NCBI RefSeq assembly: GCF_005795905.1
Contig: NZ_VAWE01000001.1
Location: forward strand, 5,693,001 to 5,757,000
From: Streptomyces marianii
GTDB taxonomy: Bacteria; Actinomycetota; Actinomycetes; Streptomycetales; Streptomycetaceae
Direction of reading: 5' to 3'
DNA: 64,000 bases
Made by a program: the position numbers and the translations under genes. Shown here piece by piece: positions 37,030 through 47,075 of this stretch; within the stretch, counting starts at the first letter, position 1, and each line of letters starts with the position of its first letter. The notes under the pieces are model-generated. The model saw only the letters and a list, made by a program, of their open reading frames with translations. It had not been told where the DNA came from and made no database searches.

Positions 37030-37543
37030 GTCGCAACGCCCACGACCGGGCTCCGGACCCACGGGCCCGGAGCCGGGTTCCCGTCACCACCGGCCCCGAC
37101 CGGGTTACCGCCACGGGCGGTTCGCGGTCGAGGCGGGCGCCAGGCCCTTGCGGCTGGGCCCGAGTGTCCTGCGGACCTCCACCGCGGGCACGGCGGCGTC
37201 CGCCCTGCTGCTCGGCCGCACGGGCCGCTGGTCCTGAGTCGCAACGCCCACGACCGGGCTCCGGACCCACGGGCCCGGAGCCGGGTTCCCGTCACCACCG
37301 GCCCCGACCGGGTTACCGCCACGGGCGGTTCGCGGTCGAGGCGGGCGCCAGGCCCTTGCGGCTGGGCCCGAGTGTCCTGCGGACCTCCACCGCGGGCACG
37401 GCGGCGTCCGCCCTGCTGCTCGGCCGCACGGGCCGCTGGTCCTGAGTCGCAACGCCCACGACCGGGCTCCGGACCCACGGGCCCGGAGCCGGGTTCCCGT
37501 CACCACCGGCCCGGACCGGGTTACCGCCACGGGCGGTTCGCGG
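36921..37543. repeat. rsmE: 208-bp tandem triplication that includes the rsmE 3' end
   Basis: Three copies begin at about 36922, 37130 and 37338. Each holds the last 36 codons of rsmE, its TGA, and about 100 bp of 3' sequence with a GGCTCCGG...CCGGAGCC hairpin. The copies look identical except for one base near 37514 (CGGCCCGG for CGGCCCCG). The extra copies have no start codon and are not expected to be translated. The near-perfect identity points to a recent event. Confidence 0.93.
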
Positions 37544-37700
37544 GGGCAGCCTCGTCCGCCCGGAAGACGATCCGCAGCCGGGTGCCGGTACCCTCGCGGC
37601 TGAGGGACAGCGTCGCGGCACGTGCCGACCCGGTGCGAATGCCGCAGCGACCAGAACCGGACGGTACCGTCGACGACCGGCCCCGTGGACCCTGCGGGTG
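37526..37700 (-). pseudogene. Possible 3' remnant of a minus-strand gene
   Basis: Read on the minus strand, about 50 codons ending at TAA 37528-37526 give ARAATLSLSREGTGTRLRIV followed by FRADEAAPANRPWR. This looks like the end of a beta-rich regulatory or ATPase domain, but there is no start and I cannot name the family. The last bases overlap the third 208-bp copy. It may be chance. Confidence 0.25.
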
Positions 37701-37781
37701 TCACCCATACGGTCTACGGTACGGGGCCGTTGGCCGCAAAGGGACTACCGCGCCCCTCCCGCCCCTGGCACGCTGCCGCCC

Positions 37782-38315
37782 ATGACGGCCCCTTTCCGTG
37801 TCCCCGTCCCCCTGCGCGTGCTCGCCACCGTGGTCTGCGCGATCGGGACCGCGTCCGGCCTCGTCGCGTGCGAACCCGGGACGTCCGGCGGCCTGAGCGC
37901 CATGGCGGTGTCGTACACCACCGACATCGCGGGAACCCGGGCCCTGGAGAACGAGGGCGTACGCGTCCGCTGGCTCAGCTGCGCGGCGCGGCTCGACAGC
38001 GCTGCGAGCGCCTCCCCTTCGGCCCGTGCGGCGGCCGGTGTCGACTGCGAGGGCGAGACCGACGACGGCGGGAAGATCACCATCGGCGGCACGGTCACCC
38101 AGGAGATCGGCGGCCGGTGCGTGCACGGCGACCTCACGGCGAAGTCCGACGGCCGCCGGGTCTTCCGCGCCTACGTCCTCGGCGACTGCAACGCCCCCGT
38201 GCCCACCCCCGCCAGGACACCGGCGCCGCCTCCCGCCAGGGGCGACGGCGGTGCACCGCGCCCCACGGTCACCGTGACCGTCACCGTCACCGAGACCCGC
38301 ACCCCCTTCCCATAG
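37782..38315 (+). CDS. Small secreted lipoprotein, unknown function
   Basis: This 177-residue protein has a lipoprotein signal peptide: a basic N-region (MTAPFRVPVPLR), a hydrophobic core (VLATVVCAIGTASG) and the lipobox LVAC near residue 30. The mature part has four further Cys (CAAR, CEGE, CVHG, CNAP), probably forming two disulfides, and a Pro/Thr-rich tail with alternating VTVTVTVTETRT. No known domain is recognised. It would be anchored on the outer face of the membrane. Confidence 0.75.
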   Translation: MTAPFRVPVPLRVLATVVCAIGTASGLVACEPGTSGGLSAMAVSYTTDIAGTRALENEGVRVRWLSCAARLDSAASASPSARAAAGVDCEGETDDGGKITIGGTVTQEIGGRCVHGDLTAKSDGRRVFRAYVLGDCNAPVPTPARTPAPPPARGDGGAPRPTVTVTVTVTETRTPFP

Positions 38316-38528
38316 GGCCCCTACCTCCTCGAACGTGCGGGGTTCGGCCGCACATCGCGCCGGTGTTGCTTCGCCCGTCAGGCCCGCACCCCTGCCGCTC
38401 GGGCCGTGCCCGGCGCGCCGGGCGACGGTGGCGGCCGGTCCGCAGGGCAGCACCCCGCCGGAGGGGCACCCCGGCACCGATACGATGCAGTTCCAACTGA
38501 TCGTCGGAGTCGTGAAGGGGCCCGGACC

Positions 38529-38888
38529 ATGGCGGGAGAACCGCAAGCCGACTGCCTGTTCTGCAAGATCGTGGCGGGGGAGGTGCCGGCCACCGTCGTC
38601 CGCGAGACGGAGACGACGGTCGCCTTCCGGGACATCAATCCGCAGGCGCCGACGCACGTGCTGGTGATCCCCAAGGTCCACTACCCGGATGCCGCCACGC
38701 TGGCCGAGGCCGAGCCGGGCATCGCCGCCGACATACTGCGCGAGGCCGCCGAGGTCGCCGCGATGGACAAGGTCGACACCTCCGGCTTCCGCATCGTCTT
38801 CAACACCGGCACCGGTGCCGGCCAGACCGTTTTCCACACCCACGCCCACGTCCTCGGCGGCCGCGGGCTCGAATGGCCGCCCGGGTAG
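38529..38888 (+). CDS. HIT family nucleotide hydrolase
   Basis: This is a 119-residue protein of the Hint/HIT group that cleaves nucleoside phosphoramidates such as AMP-lysine. It has the N-terminal zinc-type [13 protein letters not shown], the helix-strand core [17 protein letters not shown], and the active-site triad HTHAHVLGG near residue 103. The length fits bacterial HinT. ATG 38529 follows GGGGCCCGGACC. The RNase Z-like gene starts 28 bp downstream and is probably co-transcribed. Confidence 0.93.
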   Translation: MAGEPQADCLFCKIVAGEVPATVVRETETTVAFRDINPQAPTHVLVIPKVHYPDAATLAEAEPGIAADILREAAEVAAMDKVDTSGFRIVFNTGTGAGQTVFHTHAHVLGGRGLEWPPG

Positions 38889-38916
38889 AGCGCCACCGAC
38901 AGGCACGGAGCGCACC

Positions 38917-39825
38917 TTGTCCGTACGCGAACTGGTCGTGCTCGGCACGGCCAGCCAGGTCCCCACCCGGCACCGCAACCACAACGGCTATCTGCTGCGC
39001 TGGGACGGCGAGGGCATCCTCTTCGACCCGGGCGAGGGCACCCAGCGGCAGATGCTGAGGGCCGGGGTCGCGGCTCACGACATCAACCGGATCTGCGTCA
39101 CCCACTTCCACGGCGACCACTCCCTCGGCCTCGCGGGGGTGATCCAGCGCATCAACCTGGACCAGGTGCCGCACCCGGTCACGGCGCACTACCCGGCGAG
39201 CGGGCAGCGGTTCTTCGAACGGCTCCGCCACGCGACGGCCTACCGCGAGACGGTACCGCTCGCGGAGGCTCCGGTCGCCGACGGCGGAGTGCTGGCCGCC
39301 ACGCCCTCGTACACGCTGGAGGCGCGCCGCCTCGACCATCCCGTCGAGTCCTTCGGCTACCGGCTGACCGAGCCCGACGGCCGCCGCATGCTGCCCGAGC
39401 GCCTCGCCGCGCACCGCATCAAGGGGCCCGACGTGGGCCGCATCCAGCGGGAGGGCGCCCTCGGCGGGGTCGCGCTGGAGGACGTCAGCGAGGTCCGCCG
39501 CGGACAGCGGTTCGCGTTCGTCATGGACACCCGGCTCTGCGACGGCGCCCACGAACTGGCCGAGGGCTGCGACATGCTGGTGATCGAGTCGACGTTCCTC
39601 GACGAGGACGTCGCGCTGGCCGGCGACCACGGTCATCTCACGGCGGGACAGGCGGCCCGCGTGGCGCGCGATGCGGGCGTACGGCACCTGGTGCTGACAC
39701 ACTTCTCGCAGCGCTACAGCGAACCCGACGAGTTCGAGCGGCAGGCCCGTGCCGCCGGCTTCGAGGGCGAACTGTCCGTGGCCCAGGACCTCGTACGGGT
39801 CCCGGTCCCCAAACGCGCGGCCTGA
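38917..39825 (+). CDS. rnz: Ribonuclease Z-like MBL nuclease
   Basis: The predicted 302-residue MBL nuclease is of the ElaC/RNase Z type that trims tRNA 3' ends, relevant because tRNA genes here lack CCA. THFHGDH lies at residues 62-68, preceded by [21 protein letters not shown] sequence ([14 protein letters not shown]), with further ligands in [16 protein letters not shown] (Asp) and [10 protein letters not shown] (His). The start is TTG 38917, 7 bases after GGAG; no ATG or GTG fits the conserved N-terminus [11 protein letters not shown]. The short exosite region is bacterial-like. Confidence 0.87.
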   Translation: MSVRELVVLGTASQVPTRHRNHNGYLLRWDGEGILFDPGEGTQRQMLRAGVAAHDINRICVTHFHGDHSLGLAGVIQRINLDQVPHPVTAHYPASGQRFFERLRHATAYRETVPLAEAPVADGGVLAATPSYTLEARRLDHPVESFGYRLTEPDGRRMLPERLAAHRIKGPDVGRIQREGALGGVALEDVSEVRRGQRFAFVMDTRLCDGAHELAEGCDMLVIESTFLDEDVALAGDHGHLTAGQAARVARDAGVRHLVLTHFSQRYSEPDEFERQARAAGFEGELSVAQDLVRVPVPKRAA

Positions 39826-39853
39826 TCCACCCCCGACGTCCGAGCGAGCACCG

Positions 39854-40855
39854 ATGTCACTCATCCCCAAGGCCGAACTGCATCTGCACATCGAGGGCAC
39901 CCTCGAACCCGAGCTCGCCTTCGCGCTGGCCGAACGCAACGGAGTCGACCTGCCGTACGCCGGCACCGACGCGCTGCGCAGGGCCTATCTCTTCAGCGAC
40001 CTGCAGTCCTTCCTGGACCTGTACCACGGGCTGATGGCCGTCCTGCACACCGCGGACGACTTCACGGAACTCGCCGACGCGTATCTGGCGCGAGCGGCGG
40101 CACAGGGGGTGCGGCACGCCGAGGTCTCCTTCGACCCGCAGGCCCACACGGAACGCGGCATCCCCATCGGCACGGTCATCGAGGGCCTCGCGCACGCGCT
40201 GGACCGCGCCGAGGAGCGGTACGGCGTCTCGACCCGGCTGATCATGTGCTTCCTGCGCGACCGGTCGGCGGAGTCCGCGATGCAGACGCTCGACGCAGCG
40301 AAGCCCTATCTGCACCACATCACCGGTGTCGGTCTCGACTCGGCCGAAGTGGGGCACCCGCCGTCGAAGTTCCGCGAGGTGTACGCGGCGGCCGAGTCAC
40401 TCGGCCTGCGGAAGGTCGCCCATGCCGGGGAGGAGGGACCGCCCGCGTACGTGCGCGAGGCGCTCGACGTGCTCGGCGTGGAACGCATCGACCACGGCCT
40501 GCGGTCCGTGGAGGACCCCGAGCTGGTCGAGCGGCTTGCCCGCGAGCAGGTCCCGCTCACGCTCTGCCCGCTGTCGAACGTCCGCCTGCGCGCCGTCGAC
40601 ACCCTGGAGGACCATCCGCTGCGGGCCATGATGGACGCCGGCCTGCTCGTCACCGTGAACTCCGACGACCCCTCCTACTTCGGCGGCTACGTCGGCGACA
40701 CCTTCCACGCGGTGCGCGAGGCGCTCGGGCTGAGTCAGGAGCAGCTGCGGGAACTGGCCCGCAACTCCTTCCGCGCGGCCTTCCTGGACCACGACGAGGC
40801 ACGCCGCGAACGCTGCCTCGCCGAGGTCGACGGCTACGACTTCGACCGGGAGTGA
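39854..40855 (+). CDS. Adenine/adenosine deaminase
   Basis: The predicted 333-residue zinc amidohydrolase converts adenine or adenosine to the hypoxanthine form. Zinc ligands are His10/His12 in ELHLHIEGTLEP, a His in KVAHAGEEG, and SDDPSYFGGY; the proton-shuttle region is RIDHGLRSVEDPEL. The N-terminal IPKAELHLHIEGTLEPEL and the overall length resemble the adenine deaminase (Aah1-like) branch more than classical adenosine deaminases. Substrate preference is therefore inferred as adenine, with adenosine possible. It lies 28 bp after the RNase Z-like gene. Confidence 0.87.
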   Translation: MSLIPKAELHLHIEGTLEPELAFALAERNGVDLPYAGTDALRRAYLFSDLQSFLDLYHGLMAVLHTADDFTELADAYLARAAAQGVRHAEVSFDPQAHTERGIPIGTVIEGLAHALDRAEERYGVSTRLIMCFLRDRSAESAMQTLDAAKPYLHHITGVGLDSAEVGHPPSKFREVYAAAESLGLRKVAHAGEEGPPAYVREALDVLGVERIDHGLRSVEDPELVERLAREQVPLTLCPLSNVRLRAVDTLEDHPLRAMMDAGLLVTVNSDDPSYFGGYVGDTFHAVREALGLSQEQLRELARNSFRAAFLDHDEARRERCLAEVDGYDFDRE

Positions 40856-41156
40856 CGCGGGGACGCCGGGCGCGTGAGCCCGTCCCGGCGTCGCGGCGGG
40901 CTCGCCCGTTCGCGGGGCCGGGCAGGTGCGACTGCGGTCGGGCGGCGGTGGACGGTCCGCCCGGGCGGTCGTCCCACCGGGCTCACTCCGGCGCCGGTCC
41001 GCCACGGCGGCCGGACCGAGTCGGCGCCGGGCTGCCGGGCCGGGTGCCGGTCCCGGCGCACCCGCGCGGCGCGCCGCGCCCGAGCGGTGCCCCTCGGCCG
41101 AAGCACGGGGCGCCGGGCGACGGCGCGCTCCCCCGAGGAGGCGTCGTCGCCCCGTC

Positions 41157-42443
41157 TCAGGAGGCCAGGACCTTCGCCGTTCCCGCGGGGGCGACCCCGG
41201 GCGCCGGGACCGGGATCTCCGCCAGCACCGCGGGTGCCGCCGAGGTGCGGCGCCGGACCGCGGCGGGCACCGGCAGCGGCACGGGCACCAGGCGCCGGCC
41301 CGAGGTGTGCAGGGCGACCGCGGTCATCGGTACCGCCGCGACCAGCAGGGCCGCGGAGAGGACGAGTCCCATGCCCGGGTAGCCGGCGTGTGCCGACAGC
41401 AGGCTGCCGGCCGTCGGGCCGCACGCCACGCCCAGCGACGACGCGGAGCCGACGAGGACGGCCCACCGCCCGCGGGTGTCGAGCGAGGCGGCGAGGCCGA
41501 TCAGGTACGAGAGCACCACCGGGTAGACGGTGTTCCACAGGATCTCCCCCAGGGCGAAGGCCACCAGGTCGCGCGCGGACGAACTGACCACGACGCAGCA
41601 GGCGATGAGCGCCGTGCCCGCACCGATCGGAACCGCCCGCCCGAACCGTGCGCCCACGGTCCCGGCGACGACGACCCCCGTGAGCCCCGCGCCCAGCGCC
41701 ACGGCGAAGACCGCGCCGACGGTGACCTCGCTCAGTCCGGCCTGGGTGGTGCCTATCCGGCCGCTCACGCCCCAGAGCGCGTTCTGCGCCATCGCCCAGC
41801 AGAACACGGCCGCCGCGAGGACCGCCCCGGAGCGGCGGTGGGGGAGCGGGTACCGGGAGGGGCGGGGGTCCGGCAAACCCTGGACGCCCGGCACGCTCAC
41901 CCGGGCCCCGGGGCAGTCCAGCCGACGCGTCGCGGGCCATGCAGCGAGGGCCGCCAGTGCGAGAGCCGCGAACGGCAGGGCGTGGCCGCCGCCGAGCCGC
42001 GGGATCGTCAGGTACAGGGCGCCCGCGGTCGCCGACACCGAGAGCAGACCGAGCGCGGTCACCCGGTGGGGATCGTGCTGGGCGGCGATGCCCGCGGCGG
42101 CGACCGCGGTCGCCGTGCCGGAGCCCAGGCCGCCGACCGCGACGCCGGTGACGGCCACGGGCACCGCGGACGTCAGCGCGACCGCGCCGTAGCCGGTGAA
42201 GGCGAGGAGCAGTCCGGCGCGGGCGAGCCGGCGCGGCCCGAACCGCTCGACGCGCGCCGCGAGCGCGAAGCCGGCGGAGGAGGACGCCAACAGCAGGACG
42301 GAGCCCACGAGTCCGGCCTGGGTGGGGGCGAGGCCGAGTCCGGCGGAGAGCCGGCCGACGAGGGTGGGGAGGAGGTAGGAGGCGAGGTAGCCGACCGCGA
42401 AGACGGCGACGAGCGGCCACGCGGCGCGCAGGCGCGAGGACAT
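41157..42443 (-). CDS. MFS transporter
   Basis: This 428-residue membrane protein has about 12 helices. The motif-A-like loop after helix 2 reads VERFGPRRLARAG, consistent with the major facilitator superfamily (drug or metabolite exporters). A second-half loop carries GTVGARFGRAVP. Ala/Gly/Val-rich helices and a polar C-tail with a Pro/Ala stretch are present. ATG 42443 is chosen because the long frame upstream is Pro/Arg-rich and lacks a membrane signature. The substrate cannot be told. It is divergent from the sugar kinase gene and could share regulation with it. Confidence 0.82.
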   Translation of the reverse strand: MSSRLRAAWPLVAVFAVGYLASYLLPTLVGRLSAGLGLAPTQAGLVGSVLLLASSSAGFALAARVERFGPRRLARAGLLLAFTGYGAVALTSAVPVAVTGVAVGGLGSGTATAVAAAGIAAQHDPHRVTALGLLSVSATAGALYLTIPRLGGGHALPFAALALAALAAWPATRRLDCPGARVSVPGVQGLPDPRPSRYPLPHRRSGAVLAAAVFCWAMAQNALWGVSGRIGTTQAGLSEVTVGAVFAVALGAGLTGVVVAGTVGARFGRAVPIGAGTALIACCVVVSSSARDLVAFALGEILWNTVYPVVLSYLIGLAASLDTRGRWAVLVGSASSLGVACGPTAGSLLSAHAGYPGMGLVLSAALLVAAVPMTAVALHTSGRRLVPVPLPVPAAVRRRTSAAPAVLAEIPVPAPGVAPAGTAKVLAS

Positions 42444-42778
42444 GGGCGTTCCCGGGAACAATGGGGTGAAGGCATGGGGATCCACCGCGCCCCTGGGGCG
42501 AGGAGGAGGGAGGAGCGCCCGGTGTCTTCTGCACGGGAACGCGCGCCAATTTGTATCAAGCGCTCCCGGCGGCGGAGAAGCCGAGAAGATGTGATGCGGG
42601 ACACATTTGGTTTGCACTGTCGCCAGTCGGGTAGCAGACCGCCTTTTCCGTGGTCGGGCCCGGCTCCGCGTCCGCCCCGGACCCGGTCCGCCGGCCCTGC
42701 GCCGGGGTCCGGATCAGGCACACTGGCCTGATTCGCACCGCTCTTTGCACCGCACCGCACGGCAATCCGGGAGCCACC
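42444..42778. other. Divergent promoter region between MFS and PfkB kinase genes
   Basis: This 335-bp spacer has an A+T-richer centre (42548-42640). CAAGCGCTCCC at 42557-42567 resembles half of a LacI-family operator (AGCGCT core), which would suit a sugar kinase and transporter pair, but symmetry is poor. No gene is seen. Confidence 0.35.
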
Positions 42779-43885
42779 GTGATCACGACCGACGGATCGC
42801 AGCAACACGGCACGCACGTCGATCCGTTGAGCGCCCTGCGCACCGGAGGGGACCCGGCGTGCGACGTGTTCCTCACCGGCACGGTCTTCCTCGACATCAT
42901 CTTCACCGGCCTGGACACCGCGCCGGTGCGCGGCACCGAGACCTGGGCGCGCGGGATGGGCCAGAGCCCGGGCGGCGTCGCCAACATGGCCACGGCGCTG
43001 GCGCGGCTCGGTCTGCGCACCTCCCTCGCCGCGGCCTTCGGCGACGACTTCTACGGCGACTACTGCTGGGACGCCCTGGAGCAGGGAGAGGGCATCGATC
43101 TGTCCCCGTCGCGGACCGTGCCCGGCTGGCACTCCCCGGTGACGGTCTCCATGGCGTACGAGGGCGAGCGCACGATGGTCTCGCACGGCCACGAGGCACC
43201 GCTCTCGGAGAGCGCCCCCGCGGCGGCGCCCCGGGCGCGGGCCGCGGTGGCCTCCCTCGTGCCCGGCCGTGTCGAGCCCTGGATCGCGGAGGCGGCCGCC
43301 CACGGCGCCCGGATCTTCGCCGACGTCGGCTGGGACGAGACCGGCCGCTGGGACCTGCGCGCCCTGCACGACCTGGGACTGTGCGAGGCGTTCCTGCCCA
43401 ACGCCGAGGAGGCGATGCGCTACACCCGCACCGACTGCCCGCGCGCGGCCGCCCGCGCACTGGCCGAGAAGGTGCCGCTCGCCGTCGTCACGCTCGGCGC
43501 GGACGGCGCGTACGCCGTGGACGGTGCCACGGGCGGGACGGCCGAGGTCCCGGCGATCGGCGTGGAGGCGCTGGACCCCACGGGTGCCGGTGACGTCTTC
43601 GTGGCGGGCTTCGTCACCGGCACCCTCGCCGGCTGGCCCCTCGCGGACCGGCTCGCCTTCGCCGGACTGACGGCCGCGCTGTCCGTCCAGGAGTTCGGCG
43701 GCTCGCTGTCCGCGCCCGGCTGGTCCGAGGTGGCGGCCTGGTGGCAGTACGTCCAGGGCTGCGAGGACCAGGACCCCGAGGCGCTGGAGCGCTACGCCTT
43801 CCTGGCCCGGCTCCTCCCCGCCCCCGACCGCCCCTGGCCGCTGCGCCGTGCGGTGCCCACGATCGGCTTCCGGCGTCCGGTCTGA
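42779..43885 (+). CDS. PfkB family carbohydrate kinase
   Basis: The predicted 368-residue sugar or nucleoside kinase is of the ribokinase/PfkB fold. The N-terminal PfkB signature is GGVANMATALARLGLRTSL, and the C-terminal one, with the anion hole and catalytic Asp, is ALDPTGAGDVFVAGF. The central ATP-site strand is VTLGADGAYAVD. GTG 42779 follows GGGAG. The substrate is unknown; neighbours give only a weak hint (divergent MFS transporter). The C-terminal extension of about 70 residues beyond the second signature is longer than ribokinase. Confidence 0.88.
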   Translation: MITTDGSQQHGTHVDPLSALRTGGDPACDVFLTGTVFLDIIFTGLDTAPVRGTETWARGMGQSPGGVANMATALARLGLRTSLAAAFGDDFYGDYCWDALEQGEGIDLSPSRTVPGWHSPVTVSMAYEGERTMVSHGHEAPLSESAPAAAPRARAAVASLVPGRVEPWIAEAAAHGARIFADVGWDETGRWDLRALHDLGLCEAFLPNAEEAMRYTRTDCPRAAARALAEKVPLAVVTLGADGAYAVDGATGGTAEVPAIGVEALDPTGAGDVFVAGFVTGTLAGWPLADRLAFAGLTAALSVQEFGGSLSAPGWSEVAAWWQYVQGCEDQDPEALERYAFLARLLPAPDRPWPLRRAVPTIGFRRPV

Positions 43886-43900
43886 CACGCTGCCGCGCTC

Positions 43901-44040
43901 CCCGGTCCCGGAGCCCTCCCGGTCCCCTTCTGCGCGGCGGTCCTGCGTGTACCTCCTCCTGCGCGGCGGTTCCCGGTCCCGGAGCCCTCCCGAACGCCTC
44001 CCGGTCCCGTCCCGCGCGGCGGCCCTGCGCGTACCTCCTG
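43901..44040. repeat. Imperfect long direct repeat upstream of phoH
   Basis: The sequence starting CCCGGTCCCGGAGCCCTCCC occurs at 43901 and 43972. GCGCGGCGGTCCTGCGTGTA at 43932 returns in altered form at 44014. The two imperfect copies, about 71-82 bp apart, fill part of the 390-bp spacer before phoH; no gene is present in that spacer. Confidence 0.6.
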
Positions 44041-44275
44041 CCGCCGGCCCGCGCCCGCCGGGTCCGGCCACTCCCGTCAGCCGTGCCGGGTGGCCGTGCC
44101 CCGCCCCACCCCTCCGGTCCCGCCCGGGGCCTCGCGGCGGGCCGGGAAGGGTTCTTCCGCGGTGAGGAAAACCGCTTCGGGACCGTCCGCGCGGGGTCGT
44201 AGGCTGGTAACCCAGAGGTTGTCGAGCAGCGAGAACCCTGCAACGGGAGGTACGCGCAGGCCAGAGTGCCGGCCC

Positions 44276-45298
44276 ATGACTCAGACACCCACAGACCAGA
44301 CCCTCGCGCCGGGGCAGGCACGAGCCCATTTCACCGTCCCCGCGAAGCACCCGATGGTGACCGTGCTCGGTTCTGGTGATTCCCTGCTGCGCGTGATCGA
44401 GCAGGCGTTCCCGACCGTGGACATCCATGTCCGCGGCAATGTGATCAGTGCCGTCGGCGAAGAACGGCACGTCGCACTGGTCCAGCGCCTCTTCGACGAG
44501 ATGATGCTGGTGCTCCGCACCGGACAGCCGATGACGGAGGACGCCGTGGAACGCTCGATCGCCATGCTTCGCGAGGAAGGCGGAGGAGCGGCGGCCGAGA
44601 CCCCTTCCGAGGTCCTCACCCAGAACATCCTGTCCAGCCGCGGCCGTACCATCCGCCCCAAGACGCTCAACCAGAAGCGCTACGTCGACGCCATCGACAA
44701 GCACACGGTCGTCTTCGGCATCGGCCCCGCCGGTACCGGCAAGACGTACCTGGCGATGGCCAAGGCCGTGCAGGCCCTGCAGTCCAAGCAGGTCAACCGG
44801 ATCATCCTCACCCGGCCCGCGGTCGAGGCGGGCGAGCGCCTGGGCTTCCTGCCCGGCACGCTCTACGAGAAGATCGACCCGTATCTGCGGCCGCTGTACG
44901 ACGCCCTGCACGACATGATCGACCCGGACTCGATCCCGCGCCTGATGGCCGCGGGCACGATCGAGGTGGCGCCGCTGGCGTACATGCGCGGCCGTACGCT
45001 CAACGACGCGTTCATCATCCTCGACGAGGCGCAGAACACGAATCCGGAGCAGATGAAGATGTTCCTGACGCGTCTCGGCTTCGACTCGAAGATCGTGATC
45101 ACCGGCGACGTCACCCAGGTCGACCTGCCCGGCGGGACCAGGAGCGGTCTGCGCCAGGTCCGGGAGATCCTGGACGGCGTCCCGGACGTGCACTTCTCCA
45201 TGCTGACATCGCAGGATGTCGTCCGGCACAAGCTCGTGGGCCGTATCGTCGACGCCTACGAGAAGTACGACAGCCGCAACGGCAGCAACGGGAAGTGA
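44276..45298 (+). CDS. phoH: PhoH-like ATPase
   Basis: PhoH proteins are P-loop ATPases with RNA helicase-type activity linked to RNA metabolism and often encoded beside ybeY. The 340-residue protein has Walker A GPAGTGKT near residue 151, Walker [10 protein letters not shown] and the [13 protein letters not shown] motif III. An N-terminal KH-like or R3H-like part precedes the ATPase. ATG 44276 is chosen by conservation of the [16 protein letters not shown] region downstream. Its stop overlaps a GTG that could start ybeY. The order phoH-ybeY-CBS protein is the conserved actinomycete one. Confidence 0.95.
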   Translation: MTQTPTDQTLAPGQARAHFTVPAKHPMVTVLGSGDSLLRVIEQAFPTVDIHVRGNVISAVGEERHVALVQRLFDEMMLVLRTGQPMTEDAVERSIAMLREEGGGAAAETPSEVLTQNILSSRGRTIRPKTLNQKRYVDAIDKHTVVFGIGPAGTGKTYLAMAKAVQALQSKQVNRIILTRPAVEAGERLGFLPGTLYEKIDPYLRPLYDALHDMIDPDSIPRLMAAGTIEVAPLAYMRGRTLNDAFIILDEAQNTNPEQMKMFLTRLGFDSKIVITGDVTQVDLPGGTRSGLRQVREILDGVPDVHFSMLTSQDVVRHKLVGRIVDAYEKYDSRNGSNGK

Positions 45299-45312
45299 AA
45301 CCGGTCAGCACC

Positions 45313-45810
45313 ATGTCGATCGACGTCAACAACGAGTCCGGCACCGAGGTCGACGAGCAGGCGATCCTCGACGTCGCCCGCTACGCACTCGCGCGGATGC
45401 GCATCCACCCGCTCTCCGAGCTCTCGGTGATCGTTGTGGACACCGAGGCCATGGAGCAGCTGCACATCCAGTGGATGGACCTGCCCGGCCCCACGGATGT
45501 CATGTCCTTTCCCATGGACGAGCTGCGTCCGCCCGTCAAGGACGCCGAGGAGCCCCCGCAGGGGCTCCTCGGCGACATCGTGCTCTGCCCCGAGGTGGCG
45601 AAGAAGCAGGGCGAGGAAGCGCCGACCCGGCACTCCATGGACGAGGAGCTCCAACTGCTCACCGTCCACGGGGTGCTGCACCTGCTCGGGTACGACCACG
45701 AGGAGGCCGACGAGCGCGCGGAGATGTTCGGTCTGCAGGCGGCGATCGTCGACGGCTGGAGGGCGGAGAAGGGCCTGACCGGTCCTTCCCCGGCGCCGAC
45801 CGTCTCATGA
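45313..45810 (+). CDS. ybeY: rRNA maturation endoribonuclease YbeY
   Basis: YbeY is a zinc-dependent RNase for 16S rRNA 3' maturation and ribosome quality control. The predicted protein is 165 residues from ATG 45313; the zinc motif [11 protein letters not shown] near residue 120 is complete, and SFPMDELRP and [10 protein letters not shown] are family signatures. GTG 45295, which overlaps the phoH stop, is in frame and would add six residues; the family usually begins MSIDVNNE, so the ATG is preferred. Its stop overlaps the ATG of the CBS gene. Confidence 0.95.
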   Translation: MSIDVNNESGTEVDEQAILDVARYALARMRIHPLSELSVIVVDTEAMEQLHIQWMDLPGPTDVMSFPMDELRPPVKDAEEPPQGLLGDIVLCPEVAKKQGEEAPTRHSMDEELQLLTVHGVLHLLGYDHEEADERAEMFGLQAAIVDGWRAEKGLTGPSPAPTVS

Positions 45811-47075
45811 GCGCCCAACTCGTCATCGGCGCCGTCGCCCTCGTCGTCGTCGCCTGGCTCGCCGCCTGCGCCGAGGCCGGCATCGCCCGTGTCTCCGGCT
45901 TCCGCGCCGCCGAGGCGCTGCGCTCCGGGCGGCGCGGCGCCGACCGGCTGGTCCAGGTCGCGTCCGACCCGACGCGCTATCTCAACGTCGCCCTGCTCGT
46001 GCGGATCGCCTGCGAGATGGCGGCCGGGGCGCTCGTCACCTACGCGTGTCTTCAGGAGTTCACGGAGACCTGGCAGGCGCTGGCCGTCGCCATCGGTGTG
46101 ATGGTCCTCGTCTCGTACGTCGCCGTCGGCGTCTCGCCGCGCACCATCGGCCGCCAGCACCCGCTCAACACGGCGACCGCCGCCGCGTACGTCCTGCTGC
46201 CGCTCGCCCGGATCATGGGCCCGATCCCGCAGCTGCTGATCCTCATCGGCAACGCGCTGACGCCGGGCAAGGGCTTCCGCAAGGGCCCGTTCGCCAGCGA
46301 GGCCGAGCTGCGGGCGATGGTCGACCTCGCCGAGCAGGAGTCGCTGATCGAGGCCGAGGAGCGCAGGATGGTGCACTCCGTCTTCGAACTCGGCGACACC
46401 CTGGTGCGGGAGGTGATGGTCCCGCGGACGGACCTCGTCGCCATCGAGCGCTACAAGACCATCCGCCAGGCGCTCACCCTCGCGCTGCGCTCCGGGTTCT
46501 CCCGTATCCCCGTCACCGGGGAGAACGAGGACGACATCGTCGGGATCGTGTACCTCAAGGACCTGGTCCGCAAGACGCACATCAACCGGGAGTCGGAGGC
46601 CGAGCTGGTCTCCACCGCGATGCGGCCGGCCGCCTTCGTGCCCGACACCAAGAACGCGGGCGATCTGCTGCGCGAGATGCAGCAGGAGCGCAACCACGTC
46701 GCCGTCGTCATCGACGAGTACGGAGGCACGGCCGGGATCGTCACCATCGAGGACATCCTGGAGGAGATCGTCGGCGAGATCACCGACGAGTACGACCGGG
46801 AGCTGCCGCCCGTGCAGGAGCTCGGCGACTCGCGCTACCGGGTCACCGCCCGGCTCGACATCGGCGACCTCGGTGAGCTGTTCGGACTCGACGCCTACGA
46901 CGACGAGGACGTGGAGACCGTCGGCGGGCTGCTGGCCAAGTCCCTCGGCCGGGTCCCGATCGCAGGCGCCAGCGCCCAGGTCGAACTCCCGGACGGCCGC
47001 GCCCTGCGACTGACCGCCGAGTCCCCCGCCGGCCGGCGGAACAAGATCGTCACCGTGCTGGTGGAGCCGACGTGA
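45807..47075 (+). CDS. CNNM/CorC-type membrane protein with CBS pair
   Basis: The predicted 422-residue protein has four N-terminal helices of the CNNM (DUF21) domain to about residue 150, two CBS domains ([32 protein letters not shown]) and a C-terminal CorC_HlyC domain. It is often labelled hemolysin, but the family is now linked to Mg2+/Co2+ export. The acidic helix [20 protein letters not shown] precedes the CBS pair, as in the family. ATG 45807 overlaps the ybeY stop and its own TGA overlaps the next gene's GTG. Confidence 0.93.
   Translation: MSAQLVIGAVALVVVAWLAACAEAGIARVSGFRAAEALRSGRRGADRLVQVASDPTRYLNVALLVRIACEMAAGALVTYACLQEFTETWQALAVAIGVMVLVSYVAVGVSPRTIGRQHPLNTATAAAYVLLPLARIMGPIPQLLILIGNALTPGKGFRKGPFASEAELRAMVDLAEQESLIEAEERRMVHSVFELGDTLVREVMVPRTDLVAIERYKTIRQALTLALRSGFSRIPVTGENEDDIVGIVYLKDLVRKTHINRESEAELVSTAMRPAAFVPDTKNAGDLLREMQQERNHVAVVIDEYGGTAGIVTIEDILEEIVGEITDEYDRELPPVQELGDSRYRVTARLDIGDLGELFGLDAYDDEDVETVGGLLAKSLGRVPIAGASAQVELPDGRALRLTAESPAGRRNKIVTVLVEPT

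Noticed and set aside
42557..42567. LacI-family operator before the PfkB kinase
   Set aside because: Only one half matches an AGCGCT-type site and symmetry is poor.
42173..45229. A 1018-residue minus-strand open frame over PfkB and phoH
   Set aside because: Same reason; it crosses several confirmed genes.
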